The translations under genes and the position numbers were made by a program. Of a stretch of 64,000 nucleotides of DNA, positions 33,185 through 46,100 are shown piece by piece. Below the pieces are notes generated by a model. That model searched no databases. It was not told the origin of the DNA and worked only from the letters and a program-made list of their open reading frames with translations. The DNA comes from Hymenochaete sp. R1 (Eukaryota; Basidiomycota; Agaricomycetes; Hymenochaetales; Hymenochaetaceae): contig JAFREE010000087.1 in the NCBI GenBank assembly GCA_019400425.1, positions 39,275-103,274 of the forward strand, in the 5' to 3' direction. Each line of letters opens with the position of its first letter. Position 1 is the first letter of the stretch.

Positions 33185-36100
33185 ATGTCATATTCCAGCC
33201 CAGCCACGGGGCGCTCGTTGTCGGGTTCCAGCTCGAGCAAGCAATTCAACGAGTTTGTATGCCATAATTCTACTTGATACATACTTGTATGCTAAAATAT
33301 CTTCTCGTAGCAACTCGGGGACTCGTTGGGAAAAGGGGCATTTGGTCAAGTGTACCGTTCGTATTTAGCGCGTCGCGTCGCGTGGTGTTCAACGAGCTAA
33401 TTCCCTCAATTGCAGGAGCTTTAAACATGTCCAATGGAGAGACCGTAGCAGTGAAGGCAATTCATCTTGCGAATATTCCAAAGGCAGAGCTTGGAGAAAT
33501 AATGGTGCGTGAATTGTTGACTTACTCAGAAGCTCATACCTCAGGTCTCATACCCTCCCATAGTCGGAAATTGATCTACTCAAGAACCTCAACGTGCGTA
33601 TCCGGAAGCAAATCGATGCATGTTCTACGCTGAAGCCCAAATTCCGTTGCAGCATCCCAACATTGTAAAGTACAAGGGGTTCCGGAAGAATCGAGAATTT
33701 TTGTATATCATATTGGAGTGCGTCTCAGTTCGTCAGAGTGAGCTGAACTAAGCTGATTTGTTTTGTACAGATTTTGTGAAAATGGATCTCTACACAACAT
33801 TTGCAAGAAGTTTGGAAAGTTTCCCGAGAATCTGGTCGCGGTGTACATCTCACAAGTATTGGAGGGGCTGGTTTATCTGCACGACCAAGGTGTCATTCAC
33901 CGAGATATCAAAGGAGCGAATATCCTCACAAATAAGGATGGTTGCGTCAAGCTTGCCGACTTCGGAGTTGCCAGGAAGGCGACCACAGCTAAGGACGACG
34001 ATGTGGTGGTAGGAAGTCCCTATTGGAGTATGTGGAATTTAGCTGAACTGTCCGATTGTCTAACTTTTGCATTAAAGTGGCACCGGAAGTCATCGAGCAG
34101 TCAGGTTCTACACCCGCATCTGACATCTGGTATGTTTGCTAAGAGATGGGGTATTTGATTATGCAACGCTGACCAAAGCAAATGAAGGAGCGTAGGGTGC
34201 GTCGTTATTGAGTTAATGGAAGGCAAGCAACCATATCATTTCCTCGATCCCATGCCTGCGATGTTTCGCATTGTACAAGACGACTGCCCTCCAATCCCGG
34301 AAGGCGCTTCTCCTATCGTCAAGGACTTCTTATACCACTGCTTTCAAAAGGACGTGAACCTACGTATATCAGCGAAGAAGCTACTTCGCCATCCATGGAT
34401 GAGTGCAGCGCGGAAGCAAATGGGAATCGAACCAACGATTGAAAGGAAAAGCAGAGACGGTGAACAGGAAAATGATACCACCCGACGCCCGCTGAGTAAC
34501 TACAACTACGACGAAGCCGTTCTGAAAGTCCAAGAGTGGAACGAGGCTCTCAAATGTGGGCATACCAATGCTTTGTGATATCTCGTTGAGCTCACACATC
34601 ACTTTCCAGCACCTCGAGCCTCTAGAATCAACGGGCGTAGGATATCGAATGCCCACGATTCTAGCGGTCGCCTATCCCCTACTCCCTCTTCCAACCAGTC
34701 TTCGCAAAGTCCAAATATTTCACTAGCTAATGGTCATCAACTTGGTACTCCGTCGGGCTTAAGGTCCTCCGGCGGACCTTTGAAGTCAAGCTACCTAGCG
34801 CCAGCTATGAACGGTCTTGGTATCATAGACAAACCCCGAGATCCGCTTCAACCACTTCTTCGAGAACCAGAAGACCAGGACGACAACTGGGATGATGACT
34901 TTGAAGAGGGCATTTCTTTGACCAAGTTGCATGGCTTGGATAAATCAATGCAAGAGGATGATAAAGTTGAAGTGGATGACAATATACGAACCATTAGGCC
35001 ATCGCGAAGCCCCTCTGTGGGTGGGAAGACGCCCCTGGCAGTCTCGCCTTCACCGAACATCACACCTATCGTCGAGGATTATTCCGATCTTGCTTCCGAA
35101 GAAGACGATGTATTCCAAGGGAAGGTTGCTGATTTCAAGCTAAGAAACGGGTCTCGTCGGGGTCTTTTCCATCCCAAGGACATCAAGACCGTTGGTTTGG
35201 TTCCTCCTTCGCCACCTCCGCTAACAGCACCTCTTCCAGGCACTCTGCCTCTAACGCCCCGAGCTGCAGGTGTCAGTCCCATATCTCGGGTGCCATCGTC
35301 GTCAAAGCCTCAACTACATTCAAGATCTTCCTCCTTCGCCGGATCCATGGGAAGAGCTGAGGCAATGCGGGCAGTACGCAGCCAAGAGTTTGACAAATAT
35401 GCGGAAGAAGAGGATGAGGACTATGATGATCTTTTCGGAAAATCTACGGAACCAGGTTAGTGCTCGTTAATTTATTTGTGATGTTCGTATTCAAGTTGGA
35501 ATTCTCAGTCTTCGAACACGTTTCGCAGTCTCTGAAGCTGAACACTCGTTTATCGGATAAGTCATGGGTGAGAACAGTCGGATCTCATTCAATCCGACGC
35601 GAATTAACGTGTACGTAGCTTGGTGACGATGATCCGGACGATGAAGATCCGTTTGCAGAGGTATGTATTTCTTCGTCCTTTAGAACTATGCGCTAACAAC
35701 CTTTAGATCGACGAAGAATATCCTGAAGAGGATCTCGAAGCAAACTTGCAGCGCGACAAGATAGCTCGACTCACGAGCCTCGTAAACCAAATGATCGACG
35801 AACTTACTCCTTCTGCTCCTGATTTCCAGCTGAGAGACGCATGCGATCAATTGGTAGCTACAGCTTATTGGGTGATCCTACATTATTCTAATAAAAATTT
35901 GGTGTAGATTGGGATTCTTGTCGACGCCCCAGAAATGCAGGGCCAGCTGGTGTCGGCTCACGGGATGTTGGCCATCCTAGAGGTATTGGAAGCGAAATCG
36001 TCGTCCAGAGATGTTACGACAAAGTTGCTTCAGATCATAAATCTGGTAAGGAAGGCGATAGTGTGATCCTGTTTGATACTCACTCATGCTTGACAGCTTG

Positions 36101-38003
36101 TCACAACGCACGTCGGGTTCTTAGAAAGCTTCTGTCTTATAGGGTAAGGGTTACCTATTCTAAAATCCTAATGTCAAATTAGCGACTTACACCCTATTTA
36201 ATTGTAGTGGAATACCTATACTAATGGGTAAACTGGATTCTCTTTCATTTCGCTGGGTCGCACGCTGAATGCCATTTAAGATTTCACATCAAAGAAATAT
36301 TCGTCTGAGTGCCGGCTTGAAGCATCTAATGTCATTAACCTGCTCTGTCAAACGTCTGTCCTAACGCTGCAGATGTTCATAGCGTAAGCACTTCTTTGAC
36401 CACAATCGTATTGTGACTCACGTTTGACGTTCCAGCTGCCGAGGCTTGAAAGTCTTAGTGGATCTTCTAGACGAAGACTTTGTCGAACAACGAGATTTGG
36501 TCGTCCATGCCTTAGATGGGATCACGCACGTGTTCGAGTTGCAAAGCCCCACACCGAAAAACGATTTTTGTCGAATGTTCATTCGAGAAGGTCTACTCAA
36601 TCCATTGTCCTCTGCTCTGATCAACATAATGGCAGCAGATCCAGAAACATCGGCAGCGATGAAACCAAAGATCATTCAAATCATCTTGATCTTCTGTCAG
36701 GTATCGCAATCTGATGTACACGTTCGGCATGCTCTGGGTACCAGGATGGTAGTTCGACGTAAGCAGCAAATTCCACAGGCTTATCCTAATTTTCACGCGC
36801 ATCTATTAGGCATAATGAGAGCCTGTGAGCTCCTAGAACCAGATTGCCTCGTACATATGTTACGAGCCGTCAAGCACCTGTCCATGAATCCAGCTCTACT
36901 TGAGGTTCTCCAGAACGCCAATGCTATTGAGATCCTTGTCCGAATCCTTAATGAACACAGTTCAGATCTATATAGCACAGTCAGTGAACATTGACTCCTG
37001 CTGTGATGCACCACTCTAATCCAATTCGATGTAGGACGTCTCGAACCATATTTTCCAAACCTGCTACAACCTCTGCAGGCTCAACAAGGCTCGACAAGAG
37101 GAAGCAGCTCAAGCTGGAATCATACCAAGCTTGAAGCGCGTTATCGAGTCCGGTTCTCCCCTTAAGCAGTTTGCTCTGCCTATTTTATGTGATTTGGCCA
37201 GTGCGACAAAAAGCTGCCGGACTTTACTGTGGCAACATGATTGTTTCACAGTCTATCTCAAACTCTTAGCGGATCCATATTTCCAAGTAACTGCGTTAGA
37301 AGCGGTCTTGTCGTGGTACGTGTATTTGAATCCTGTCGGTTGCATGCTTCGTTCAATTGCAAACAGGTTACAAGACGAAACAGCTCGCGTCGAGGACGCT
37401 TTAAGCAAGGAAACAGCCGTAGATGCGCTGGTGAAATGCTTTGTGACGGCAAAGGCAAACTCTTTTGAAAACCTTCTTGATCCATTCTTAAAGATCTGTC
37501 GATTGTCGAGGAACATTGCTATCGGAATCGCCAACTCGCAATTCTTCCAACGTCTTATCGACCGCTTAAACCACAGCAAACCCGTTGTCCGTCTCAATCT
37601 CCTACGTCTTCTCAAGGCCATTTGCGACGTCCATCCGAACCGGATAGCGTTGGTTGAGAAGTTCGGAATCTACGAGATCGTTGAGAAGCTAAGTAGTCAG
37701 GATGGTGCCGTATTGGTTCGCGAATTGGCGAGAGAGATAATGCCGTCTCTCGCACCAGCATTGAAGCCCGCTTTAAGTCGCCCGGGCAGAAATAGCGAAC
37801 TCGCTCCGAAATTAGGAATTACGCCTCGTAGGAGACCCAGGAGGGCGGCTTCGGACGCCTCATCGACGCACTCTGACTCGTCTCGTGTAAGCAGTGGTGG
37901 AAGTAGTATCCTCACACCAAAGGTTGCAACCGGAGGTCTGAAGAGTCGGCCAGTCCCGAGGCAGAAGTTGGGAGAAGTAAATTGGGGCAATGAACAGCGG
38001 TGA
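33185..38003 (+). CDS. Septation-network Ser/Thr kinase, Cdc7/SepH type, with ARM-like C-terminus
   Basis: SepH/Cdc7 (MAP3K-epsilon family) drives the septation initiation network that triggers cytokinesis from the spindle pole body. The first exon is [20 protein letters not shown]. The kinase domain follows across small exons: [16 protein letters not shown] (Gly loop), [12 protein letters not shown] (catalytic Lys), [38 protein letters not shown] (HRD), [12 protein letters not shown] (DFG), [16 protein letters not shown] and [20 protein letters not shown]. After the kinase comes a disordered middle with two acidic motifs, [17 protein letters not shown] and EDYDDLFG. Then comes helical armadillo-like sequence: [40 protein letters not shown] and [20 protein letters not shown]. 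The tail ends [10 protein letters not shown] at 38003. Some internal exon borders near 35460-36460 are approximate. Confidence 0.92.
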
Positions 38004-38272
38004 ATGGGGATTGGAAACCGATACACGACATTTGCTCCTTTCAATCATTCCAGTCCGTCGTACTTCTTCTATTTGCAGCCATCACATTCTTTAGGTTCCG
38101 ATCTCTTTCTTTCAATTTTGCTTTCGATGTTTTGCTTTCAATTAGTATGCAAGTATGCAATATAATAATTAAATCCCAGTAATCATCTGCGTCTAGATAT
38201 GCTTCGGATGGCTGTCGTTAGAGCAATCATCAGAACAAGTACAGACCACATTGACGAGTTGAGACTCACAGG

Positions 38273-39295
38273 TTATCGGCGGGTGAAAGGTAGTTGGAAT
38301 CCCGATAGCAAAGACCTTGCCCTGTTCTCCGCACCAGCACCCTCCGCATTCGTTACGAAATGAATATGCATGCCATACATCCTTGGATAAGCATCCTGGT
38401 TAACTTCTATTTGGGGGAAGAAACCCATAGCCTCAGCCGGAAGACCCATCGTGACGACACCAGAAACACCGGCGGGCGTTGCCAGATTGGCAGATGCAGG
38501 AGGAAGTTTGACGCCTTCGAACTCCCTCAGCCTAGGAAGGACGAACTGGACCAACGATCCGAGGAATTCATACATCTTCTCTCCTTTCAACTCGACCTTG
38601 ACACCAATCGGCAAGCCCGGCCTCACCCATCCAGACACATTCTTCCTACCCCGTACAAGTTGTACGCCCTTCGAGCTGGCCCAACCACCACCCTCTTCGG
38701 TCTCGCCTGAAATCGCGCGAAAAGCCATGATGGACCCGAGCAGGTTGCTACGGTTTGCCAACGCTTGTTTCTGCATAGAATGTAGGACGATTTTTTCAAG
38801 TCGAACAATATTTTCTGGTGTAGTGACGGGCGCAGGCTTTTTGTGTAGTTGCGAACCTCCAACGGTAGGATTCTGTCGGTGCTTGGTGTAAGGGTTTTCG
38901 GGATCGTACATTAGCTTCGGTTCCCGCGGAGGCATCCGAGGTTTCGACTCATGGACGTATGTTAGGTACATCAAGTCATCTTGCAAAGAATTGTCGTAGT
39001 GATCTTGCAAACGGCTGGCATGCGTCTCTCGTACAAGGACGTTGACATGAGGAATTGGTAGGCCACGCTCATCTCGTTTCCATGGTTTTACGCGGGTTCC
39101 CTGAGGCTTCTGAGGAATGGATCGGAGTCTCTGACGGAATGCTGAAGCTAGCTTGCGCATCTTGAAAGATTGGGAATTGTCTTGGGTGTTGGAGGAGGGA
39201 GAGGGAGAGACAGAGAAAAACTTGGAATCGAAGCCGAGAAGGCTGTTGAGCTGAGGACGCGGAGTGAAAAATGATCGACGCAATTGATTTTCCAT
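38273..39295 (-). CDS. Mitochondrial large-subunit ribosomal protein uL5m (MRPL7-like)
   Basis: A single uninterrupted 340-residue frame, unusual here. The start MENQLRRSFFTPRPQL gives an Arg-rich presequence. uL5-type segments are NIVRLEKIVLHSMQKQALAN, LVRGRKNVSGWVRPGLPIGV, YEFLGSLVQFVLPRLREFEG and GFFPQIEVNQDAYPRMYGMH, ending LLSGFQLPFTRR. uL5 sits in the central protuberance, contacting 5S rRNA or its mitochondrial replacement and the P-site tRNA. Absence of introns contrasts with its neighbours. Confidence 0.93.
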   Translation of the reverse strand: MENQLRRSFFTPRPQLNSLLGFDSKFFSVSPSPSSNTQDNSQSFKMRKLASAFRQRLRSIPQKPQGTRVKPWKRDERGLPIPHVNVLVRETHASRLQDHYDNSLQDDLMYLTYVHESKPRMPPREPKLMYDPENPYTKHRQNPTVGGSQLHKKPAPVTTPENIVRLEKIVLHSMQKQALANRSNLLGSIMAFRAISGETEEGGGWASSKGVQLVRGRKNVSGWVRPGLPIGVKVELKGEKMYEFLGSLVQFVLPRLREFEGVKLPPASANLATPAGVSGVVTMGLPAEAMGFFPQIEVNQDAYPRMYGMHIHFVTNAEGAGAENRARSLLSGFQLPFTRR

Positions 39296-39374
39296 AAATA
39301 TATCAAATACAGAATAAATTTAAATAACGAACACTACTTTCGACTACCATCCACCACAACATGCCATGGGCTGC

Positions 39375-40937
39375 TCAGCAGCGCATATCGGCACTTCTTG
39401 CTCCTTCTTGGTGGTGTCTCATCTCGGCATGTGGCCTTACGTAGATGGATTGAGAGCCCATCTCAAGTGCCTTCAATACGCGCTCTATCATGATCTCTCT
39501 CGTGCTTGACCGTCTTACATGGCCTTTCCAAAATCGTGATTCGTCACGGTATCCAGCTAGGGCCGGCACCGGCGGGGCGCCGCATTGACCTTCGGAGTGC
39601 TTTGCTCTGTCTATCTCATGTTTTGCAACCACAACCAACGTCAACAGCGAGGAGATTCCCGAAAACGTCATTTGAGGGAACAGTCCGATTGTATCTGGTG
39701 CGAGAGAGAAGGTGAATGGACTTGTATGCAGTAATTGAGTTTGATTCGATTTACCAATGATGACACCTAAAAGCAGTGAGTATCTCTCGGTTGTTTTGAT
39801 TCTCGAAGAGTTGACATACCGTCAAAGCCAGGGGCATCTGGCATGCTGGCCCGTATTTGGGGGATGGCGAATAACGTTACCATGATTCCTGCGAGAAGCA
39901 TGAGATCGCACTTTGAGCAACCAAGGGAAGACGTTGATCTCCAAGAGTTATAAATGCAGACTGCCGCTAACCCGCATGCGAGATGGCAAAGCATCCAGTT
40001 AATGCTGAACATCAGCATGGCATACGCTCTTGAGGCAGCAGGACGGCTGATGCGCAATTCGAATTGCATGCCGGCCACCGTTTGCGATCCGACTGATCCG
40101 CGTATCGTGGTGTAGTCAGAAAGAACGTCGAAACTCGAGGTATGTTGAATGACCACTGCGCCGAGAATAGGTGCTGTCACTTGCTCCCCGGAGGAATCCA
40201 CTGTGAAGGCGTGCACCGAGGTCGATATTATATAGGAATCGAAGGGATAGAGCCGAGTGTTATGAACGTCCAAAACCAGATCGGTGTCGAATTGTATCAT
40301 GGTCTGGGACCTGAAATGCTTCAGTAAATTCAGGTGTTGCGGACGAAACGGTATGTTTCGAACATTACGATCTCTCCCGTCTTCCAGTCCCTTGGAAACT
40401 GCTCTGGGTCATATGCAAGGGCAGGCGTAGATTGGCTGTCACAAAATTTGTTACTAAGAATCTGTTTTATTCTGAATTGATCTGAAGCTTACCTGTCGCT
40501 ATAAACGTTGATCTTATAAGCAGGTACCCCACAAGCAGAAGTAGCATGTAATGACGGAGATCCTGGGAGCATGTGCCCCGCACCACAGCCCAAAATGGAC
40601 CACCGAATCGTTGTGCTAGGCTCGTCGACGTCGACGTCGACATTCTCTCCGACGAAAACGATCTAGCGTTTAATGCTCGTTAATCACATTGGAACTCGCG
40701 AAGTTAGAGAGATTTGCGACATACACCGTTGCCTCTTTGGAGAACCTGCTCAATGTCCTTTTTCAATACGGGGACCGACTCGGGGTTGACGAATACAAGT
40801 AGAGAGGATAATACAAAAAGGATTGAAAATAGCAATCCAAGGGCCAATAAAACCCCTGATCCGAGTGGTATAATACCGCGAACACTGGTGGTGCGTATAG
40901 TGAATGGAGAGTTGAAAATGCGCGTTACACTCTTCAT
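39375..40937 (-). CDS. Polytopic membrane protein, DUF4436-like
   Basis: Function unknown. The N-terminus has a short cytosolic part and a strong helix (GIIPLGSGVLLALGLLFSIL, then FVLSSLLVFVNP). A large non-membrane domain follows, read from spliced exons: IVFVGENVDVDVDEPSTTIR, WSILGCGAGHMLPGSPSL, YDPEQFPRDWKTGEI, DLVLDVHNTRLYPFDSYIIS and VAGMQFELRISRPAASRAYA. The C-terminal half has three more helices, including AYAMLMFSINWMLCHLACGL, LMLLAGIMVTLFAIPQIRAS and GISSLLTLVVVAK, before a His/Arg-rich tail. YPFDSY after a beta-rich domain and before paired helices fits my memory of DUF4436. A DVDVDVDE run comes from a GTCGAC repeat near 40623. Confidence 0.7.
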
Positions 40938-41317
40938 ATGTGCAGCGAGCTTTCGACACCTTCCTTGAGAATCGCAAACAAGTTCTGAAGAGCGAACAAA
41001 CGCGGTGGAAATCTGCTGCCTGGTCTTATATGCGTTATCGATGTTTCGGAGGCGAATTGAGTAGACTTAGCCCGACTGTCGACCGCTAGAGTTTGCGGGC
41101 CAACACGAATGAGTTACTTAAAATATCGCACTCTGTTCCTCTAGCAGGGTATGGGCCGATTTTAGTTTCCGTCATTGACTTTAATAGCATTGGGACATGA
41201 TGTGAATTACGGAGGTAGAGTGGTAATCACGCTGGTAGGAGATAGTGCGGATTCAAAATATATCTCCAGATTCTCCACGATTGACATTGTACGTGGTGGG
41301 TATTCTTCCTCTCTCTA
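40938..41317. other. Spacer upstream of the DUF4436-like gene
   Basis: About 380 bases separating the DUF4436-like start from the SET-MYND stop, both minus strand. No promoter motif I would defend and no gene. Confidence 0.4.
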
Positions 41318-42886
41318 CTAAACTCCTTCCTCTTGTATGAGTCGATCGAGTATGTGGCATTCATCCAAAGGCCCCATGTCGCCGTCGTTTTCGTCTCCCA
41401 AAAGAGCTATCGATTCAATAGATAAAGAAAGGAAAAGTCGGGCATGCCGCTTCATGCTATCCAATAATGACTTGTCAATACTTGTGTCAGCTGCGCGGAT
41501 AAACTTATTCCATGCCGTTTTTGCCATTTCCAGGCAATGCAAGCCTGCACAATGAGCTAAGAACCTCTGTATGCGAAATGAGTGAGTAAAAGGCTCACCC
41601 GACTGGGGAAATAATGGAGGATAGAGCACACAGTAGACAGCGAACAATACGAGTCCAACGTGCAATGCCGTTTCGTATTGTTCCTCGTGTGCAGCATCGC
41701 TAAATTCCTTCGATAAAATTGGTAAGAACTCTGGATTCAATATGGCAGCTGCTAAATCCATTGGGAGGGATGGAAGAAGGGAGTGGTGAGGCCAGAAGGG
41801 GACAGAGTTCGGAAAGACATATTTCAGGAGGGAGCTATAAATTTCCTCCTTTACAGAATTGCCAGCGACAGTCGGTGCCAGACGTAATACGGGTCCGCAA
41901 AATTCGCAACTGGAGCAAGAACATTCAAACCCATAAGAATGGCGACAGATGTCCTGTCTTCTGTTATAAGGCAGAGCACAGTCAAAATACGGTATTGTGA
42001 CCTGAAAGATATGTTAGCGGTGCCAAAATTTTGCGGAGGCGCGTATACGTACTTCATCCCCTTCGTCAATGTTCGTCATAGATCTTACTATAAGTGTAGG
42101 GCCATGTACGTCGAAACTAAAGGTCACGATCGCGTTGGGCGTGCACGAGTGATTGAAAAGGCGACTCGCGAAAGGAAATATTCCGTGTCCTACCGGTCTG
42201 AGGTGGGAATGGATGACAAAATTATTATTGCCGAATTTATTGTAGATGCCTCTCAACACGCCCGGCGGGACTTTCGCACCTTTCTCGTCCGCACAGATTT
42301 CTGGTGGTGCATCGTCAGAGAACGCTATAAGTGACATAAAAGCTTGAAGGGGATCATCAAGGTTGCTGCCTGCAATTACGTCGGTCGGTGGCACGAGTTT
42401 TGACCCATGTTCCGCTACGAGCTGGCTCAGTAGATATGCATCCATTTGCTTGTGCATTGGGCTTGCCTGGAACCCGAGAGTCGCCTCGAATGAGGGGAAT
42501 TTTTTGCAGACTCTTTTGTGACCTTTCTTCCAGTGCAAGGATTGGCCTGAGGCATGTGACGTTTTTGTGTTCAAACAGAACAATCATAGGAAGCAAAGCT
42601 CACAAGTTGAATCGCAATACCAATAGCGAACGCAACCCGTGCAGCGCCTGAAATTTGGAGAAGAACGTGTTCGGAAGCAGAGATCACAGCGTCGCCCTTT
42701 CTGTTCTGGAGTTAACACCGATGACAGAGCCCTATCGCACAAAATAATTGAGCCTGGCGCAAGGTACTTGCGTGCTGCAGCCTTGTTTCTCGCCGTTGGG
42801 TGGTGCGTAAGCTCTATAGAGGAGCTTTTCCATGATCCCTCTTTAGTTTTATGAAGGCTTGTAGATTCAGGTTTTAAAGCGTGCAT
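41318..42886 (-). CDS. SET-MYND (SMYD-like) protein lysine methyltransferase
   Basis: SMYD proteins methylate lysines on histones and other proteins. Order on the minus strand: a short N-terminal SET segment (ARKYLAPGSIILCDRALSSV), a MYND zinc finger (CDLCF, then CTGCVRYWYCDSTC, then QSLHWKKGHKRVCKK), and an insert with LLSQLVAEHGSK and FGNNNFVIHSHLRPVGHGIF. The SET core then has PFASRLFNHSCTPNAIVTF (NHSC cofactor-binding motif), RSMTNIDEGDE, VTIPYFDCALPYNRRQDI and the post-SET cysteines YGFECSCSSCEF. A helical C-terminal region ends near DRLIQEEGV at 41318. The split SET domain interrupted by MYND is diagnostic. Confidence 0.92.
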
Positions 42887-43109
42887 GAGAGAGAAATGGC
42901 TCGAGTTTGGCGTCGCGCCATGGTCCTCTCCTCCTTACCTATTCGCACCATTATGTAATTATTCTAATATCCATCATCGAAAATTTCGCTGAAACACGAA
43001 GGCGAAGGATTCGAGAGTCTTTGAATGGAAATAGGCTTTGTTTCGTTTTGTTTCCAGATAACATTTCAGTAAAAAATGATAATATTCTACAAGTGTATAC
43101 ACAGAAATG

Positions 43110-46100
43110 TTAAGAATCCCAGATGGCACCAAATGCCGGAATACCCCTGCTCATCATACCGTAAACTATCTTCCTTGTCAATTTTTGATTCGAGATGACG
43201 CAGACGGCTTCTGCTTCGAATTCGCGTACAAGCCGGTATGTAAGCTTCACCATATCGGGCTTTCCGTGTGTTCGAGTATCTGGCAATTTATACTTTAATC
43301 TAAGCTGAATTTTCGAAGAGAGAAGGGAAAGAACAAACCATAGATCACAGAACCGGGCGACGCCTCACAGATAGAGTTGACAAGCTCATCCCCAAATGTC
43401 TTCCTCACATTAGGAGAAGTCCACAGCAGACGTATGGGGACGCGCTGCTCTAGGATGCATGGAGCACATGGCCCTATCCCACTACCTGTTGCCACAAACA
43501 CAAGGCGTCTAAACAGAGGTACTATCCTGAGAACTCCGCACGTCGGAATACCTCGCACCCATAAAGACGATGGCGGGTTTTCGATTTGTTTACTTGTCCA
43601 GTCGCCAGCTCGGGAAACAACCAAAGAGTATCCTTTCTTTCCAGGCTCAGGGATAGTGGCGAAGCCGTGCCACTCAAACAACGGACTGTCAGAAATTCTG
43701 GTGAAGCTTCCTGGGACAGGGGTGACTGCGACGAACGTAGTATGTTAGTGCTTGACTGAATGACACGATACACGATGGTCCCCCACCATAGTCAAAGTAC
43801 AGCCTGACGGCGTGGTTGGACAACACTTCCGCGCGAACTGGTACTTTCCGTAGTCGCAGCCACGGAAGTATTATTGATGTAGTCAGAACGACCATGAGCC
43901 AGAACGGAGGCGCTCGAACAAGAGCACCGCCTAATGTTTGTCCTACAGTCCTATAGTCATTGACCAGGGAAATGACCTGAAAAAAACAGTCGACCGATGA
44001 TTAAGATTTAGGCTGAACACTGTACTTACCTGTAACCAAACAAGCACAACTGCGGTCCATCCAAGAAATCGGTGACTCCGTTCAAATCGATCATGAAATA
44101 CCGTCCTGAACTTAGGAAATGCGAATACGATGATCCCAATCAAGAGTGACAGCACGAAATACGTCAAGGACACAGTCAATGGTGAGCACTACAACGGTGT
44201 GTCAATAATAATCGTTGTGTGTGTAAGGTATTGAGTAACCTTTCCGCCGTGCAGCAACTCCGATGTGGCTTGTACAGTGAACGCCAAAAGCCAGATGACA
44301 CCAGAAATAGCACATCCAGAATGCACTGAAGATTCCCGATGTAAGGAAAATAAGCGTGGATTTACTGATACACTCACGGCCTCCGATGTGGTACACACGT
44401 GCGGCCACTCGTCGAATAGCAAGCGGCCAACTGATGGGAGAAAAGTGTCAGGACTGTGAGAGTTACGTAACTGGGCCTACTTACGATGGTGGGACAGAAC
44501 AACAAATGTCAAAAAATGCATTGATGACATAGTCTTGCCGCATAAGAACAGCACAAAAGATGTTGGAGACTACAACGAGCCCTAAACTTTGTGCATCGTG
44601 CGAATGTCTTATGAACGTTGCGATTAACACAGCAATGTTTACGATGAAGACCATCCCAAAAAGACGACGGTAAAGGGTGAAAACTTGATGTCTTAAGTTT
44701 CGAACGATATGCCCGTTTCTTTTTTCTGGAAGGGTCTCCTGCTCATAGCCTTCCCAAGCTATAGAGAGTCCCGATTCGGTGTCCTGGCCTTTTTCCTTCG
44801 CTACCTTGAACCCCTGCGTTGCTCCAGAAATGCTGGTCGGGATGATTGCTGTCTCGGAAGCATGCGCCTCCTTCTGATAAACGGGAGGCGGAGCTGATGG
44901 TAATGACGTTGTATCAACCCACATCATTCCACTCATTGGCAGTGATCGAAGTACTGGTCCCGATTTTATTACGGCGTTGGATTGATTTGCTTTCGCTGAT
45001 GGTTGCAAGACACGAGCCCTAGACTCTATCGACTCCTTTACAATGGCTCGAAGCATCCGTTTGTCAATTTTACCATTTCTAAAGCAACGCGTCTTTTGTA
45101 AACAAAAATCAACTCTAAATCTGTGATATACGTACTTCGTCAGCGGGAACTCTTTCAAAGTCTTGTACTTGGTCGGCACTGCATAATATGGCTGAATGAT
45201 TGACGTTGCAGAACGAACTCTCTCAGTATCGACATCTTCTGGAGTGACAAATCCCCAAAGTTCGGCATCGATGAGAAGTGCTACAGCACCAGTTACGCCG
45301 TGGTATGTCTATGAGATCATAAGCACGGGGATGAACTAAATATCAAAACAAACATGCCTCCATCGCAGAAGAAACTCCGTCAAGTTCGACTCGAAAGCCT
45401 TTTATTTTCACCTGATCATCTACGCGGCCAAGATGCTCAAGTTCGCCATTAGTCGTCCATCGTCCGAGGTCCCCCGTGTTAAACATTAAATCGCTAGAAG
45501 CTGTAAACATGTGCTCAGAGAAATATTCACTGAACTTACCGTATATGCGAAAAAGGATCAGTTTTGTAACGTTCAACGGTTTTGCTAGGGAGATTCAGAT
45601 AGCCCTTGGTGATACCTGCTCCTCCGGCCCACATGATGCCTTTTTGACCAATTTGTACCGGTCGCATATCTTCGTCAAGGACATAGACGTTGTTATTGGG
45701 CGTTGGCCTGCCTATGCTGATCGGCTCCCCAGTGCGATGTTGCTTAATCGTATTCACAATTGTAATCTAGGATTTGCTCGTGAGACGTGGAAGGCAAAGA
45801 AAGAATACGAATAAATACTTCTGTCGGACCGCAACTATTGAAGAAGGTTGTAACCTTGGCCCAACAGTCTGCAAGAGCTGGAAGTAGGAGATTGTCAGTA
45901 TTATAGACAAAAAGGGACATGAGGACCGTTAATACCTTGAGGGCATGCTTCTCCAGCCGTCGCGACATACTTGAGATTAGGATAATCCAAAGGATTATGA
46001 GGGGCTAAAACATAGTAAGTAATTGCCTCTTCCGAAATCTGCAAGTCTTAATCTGACCTAATATAGAGGGCGTTGCAATAACAATGTCCACAGTTTTCAT

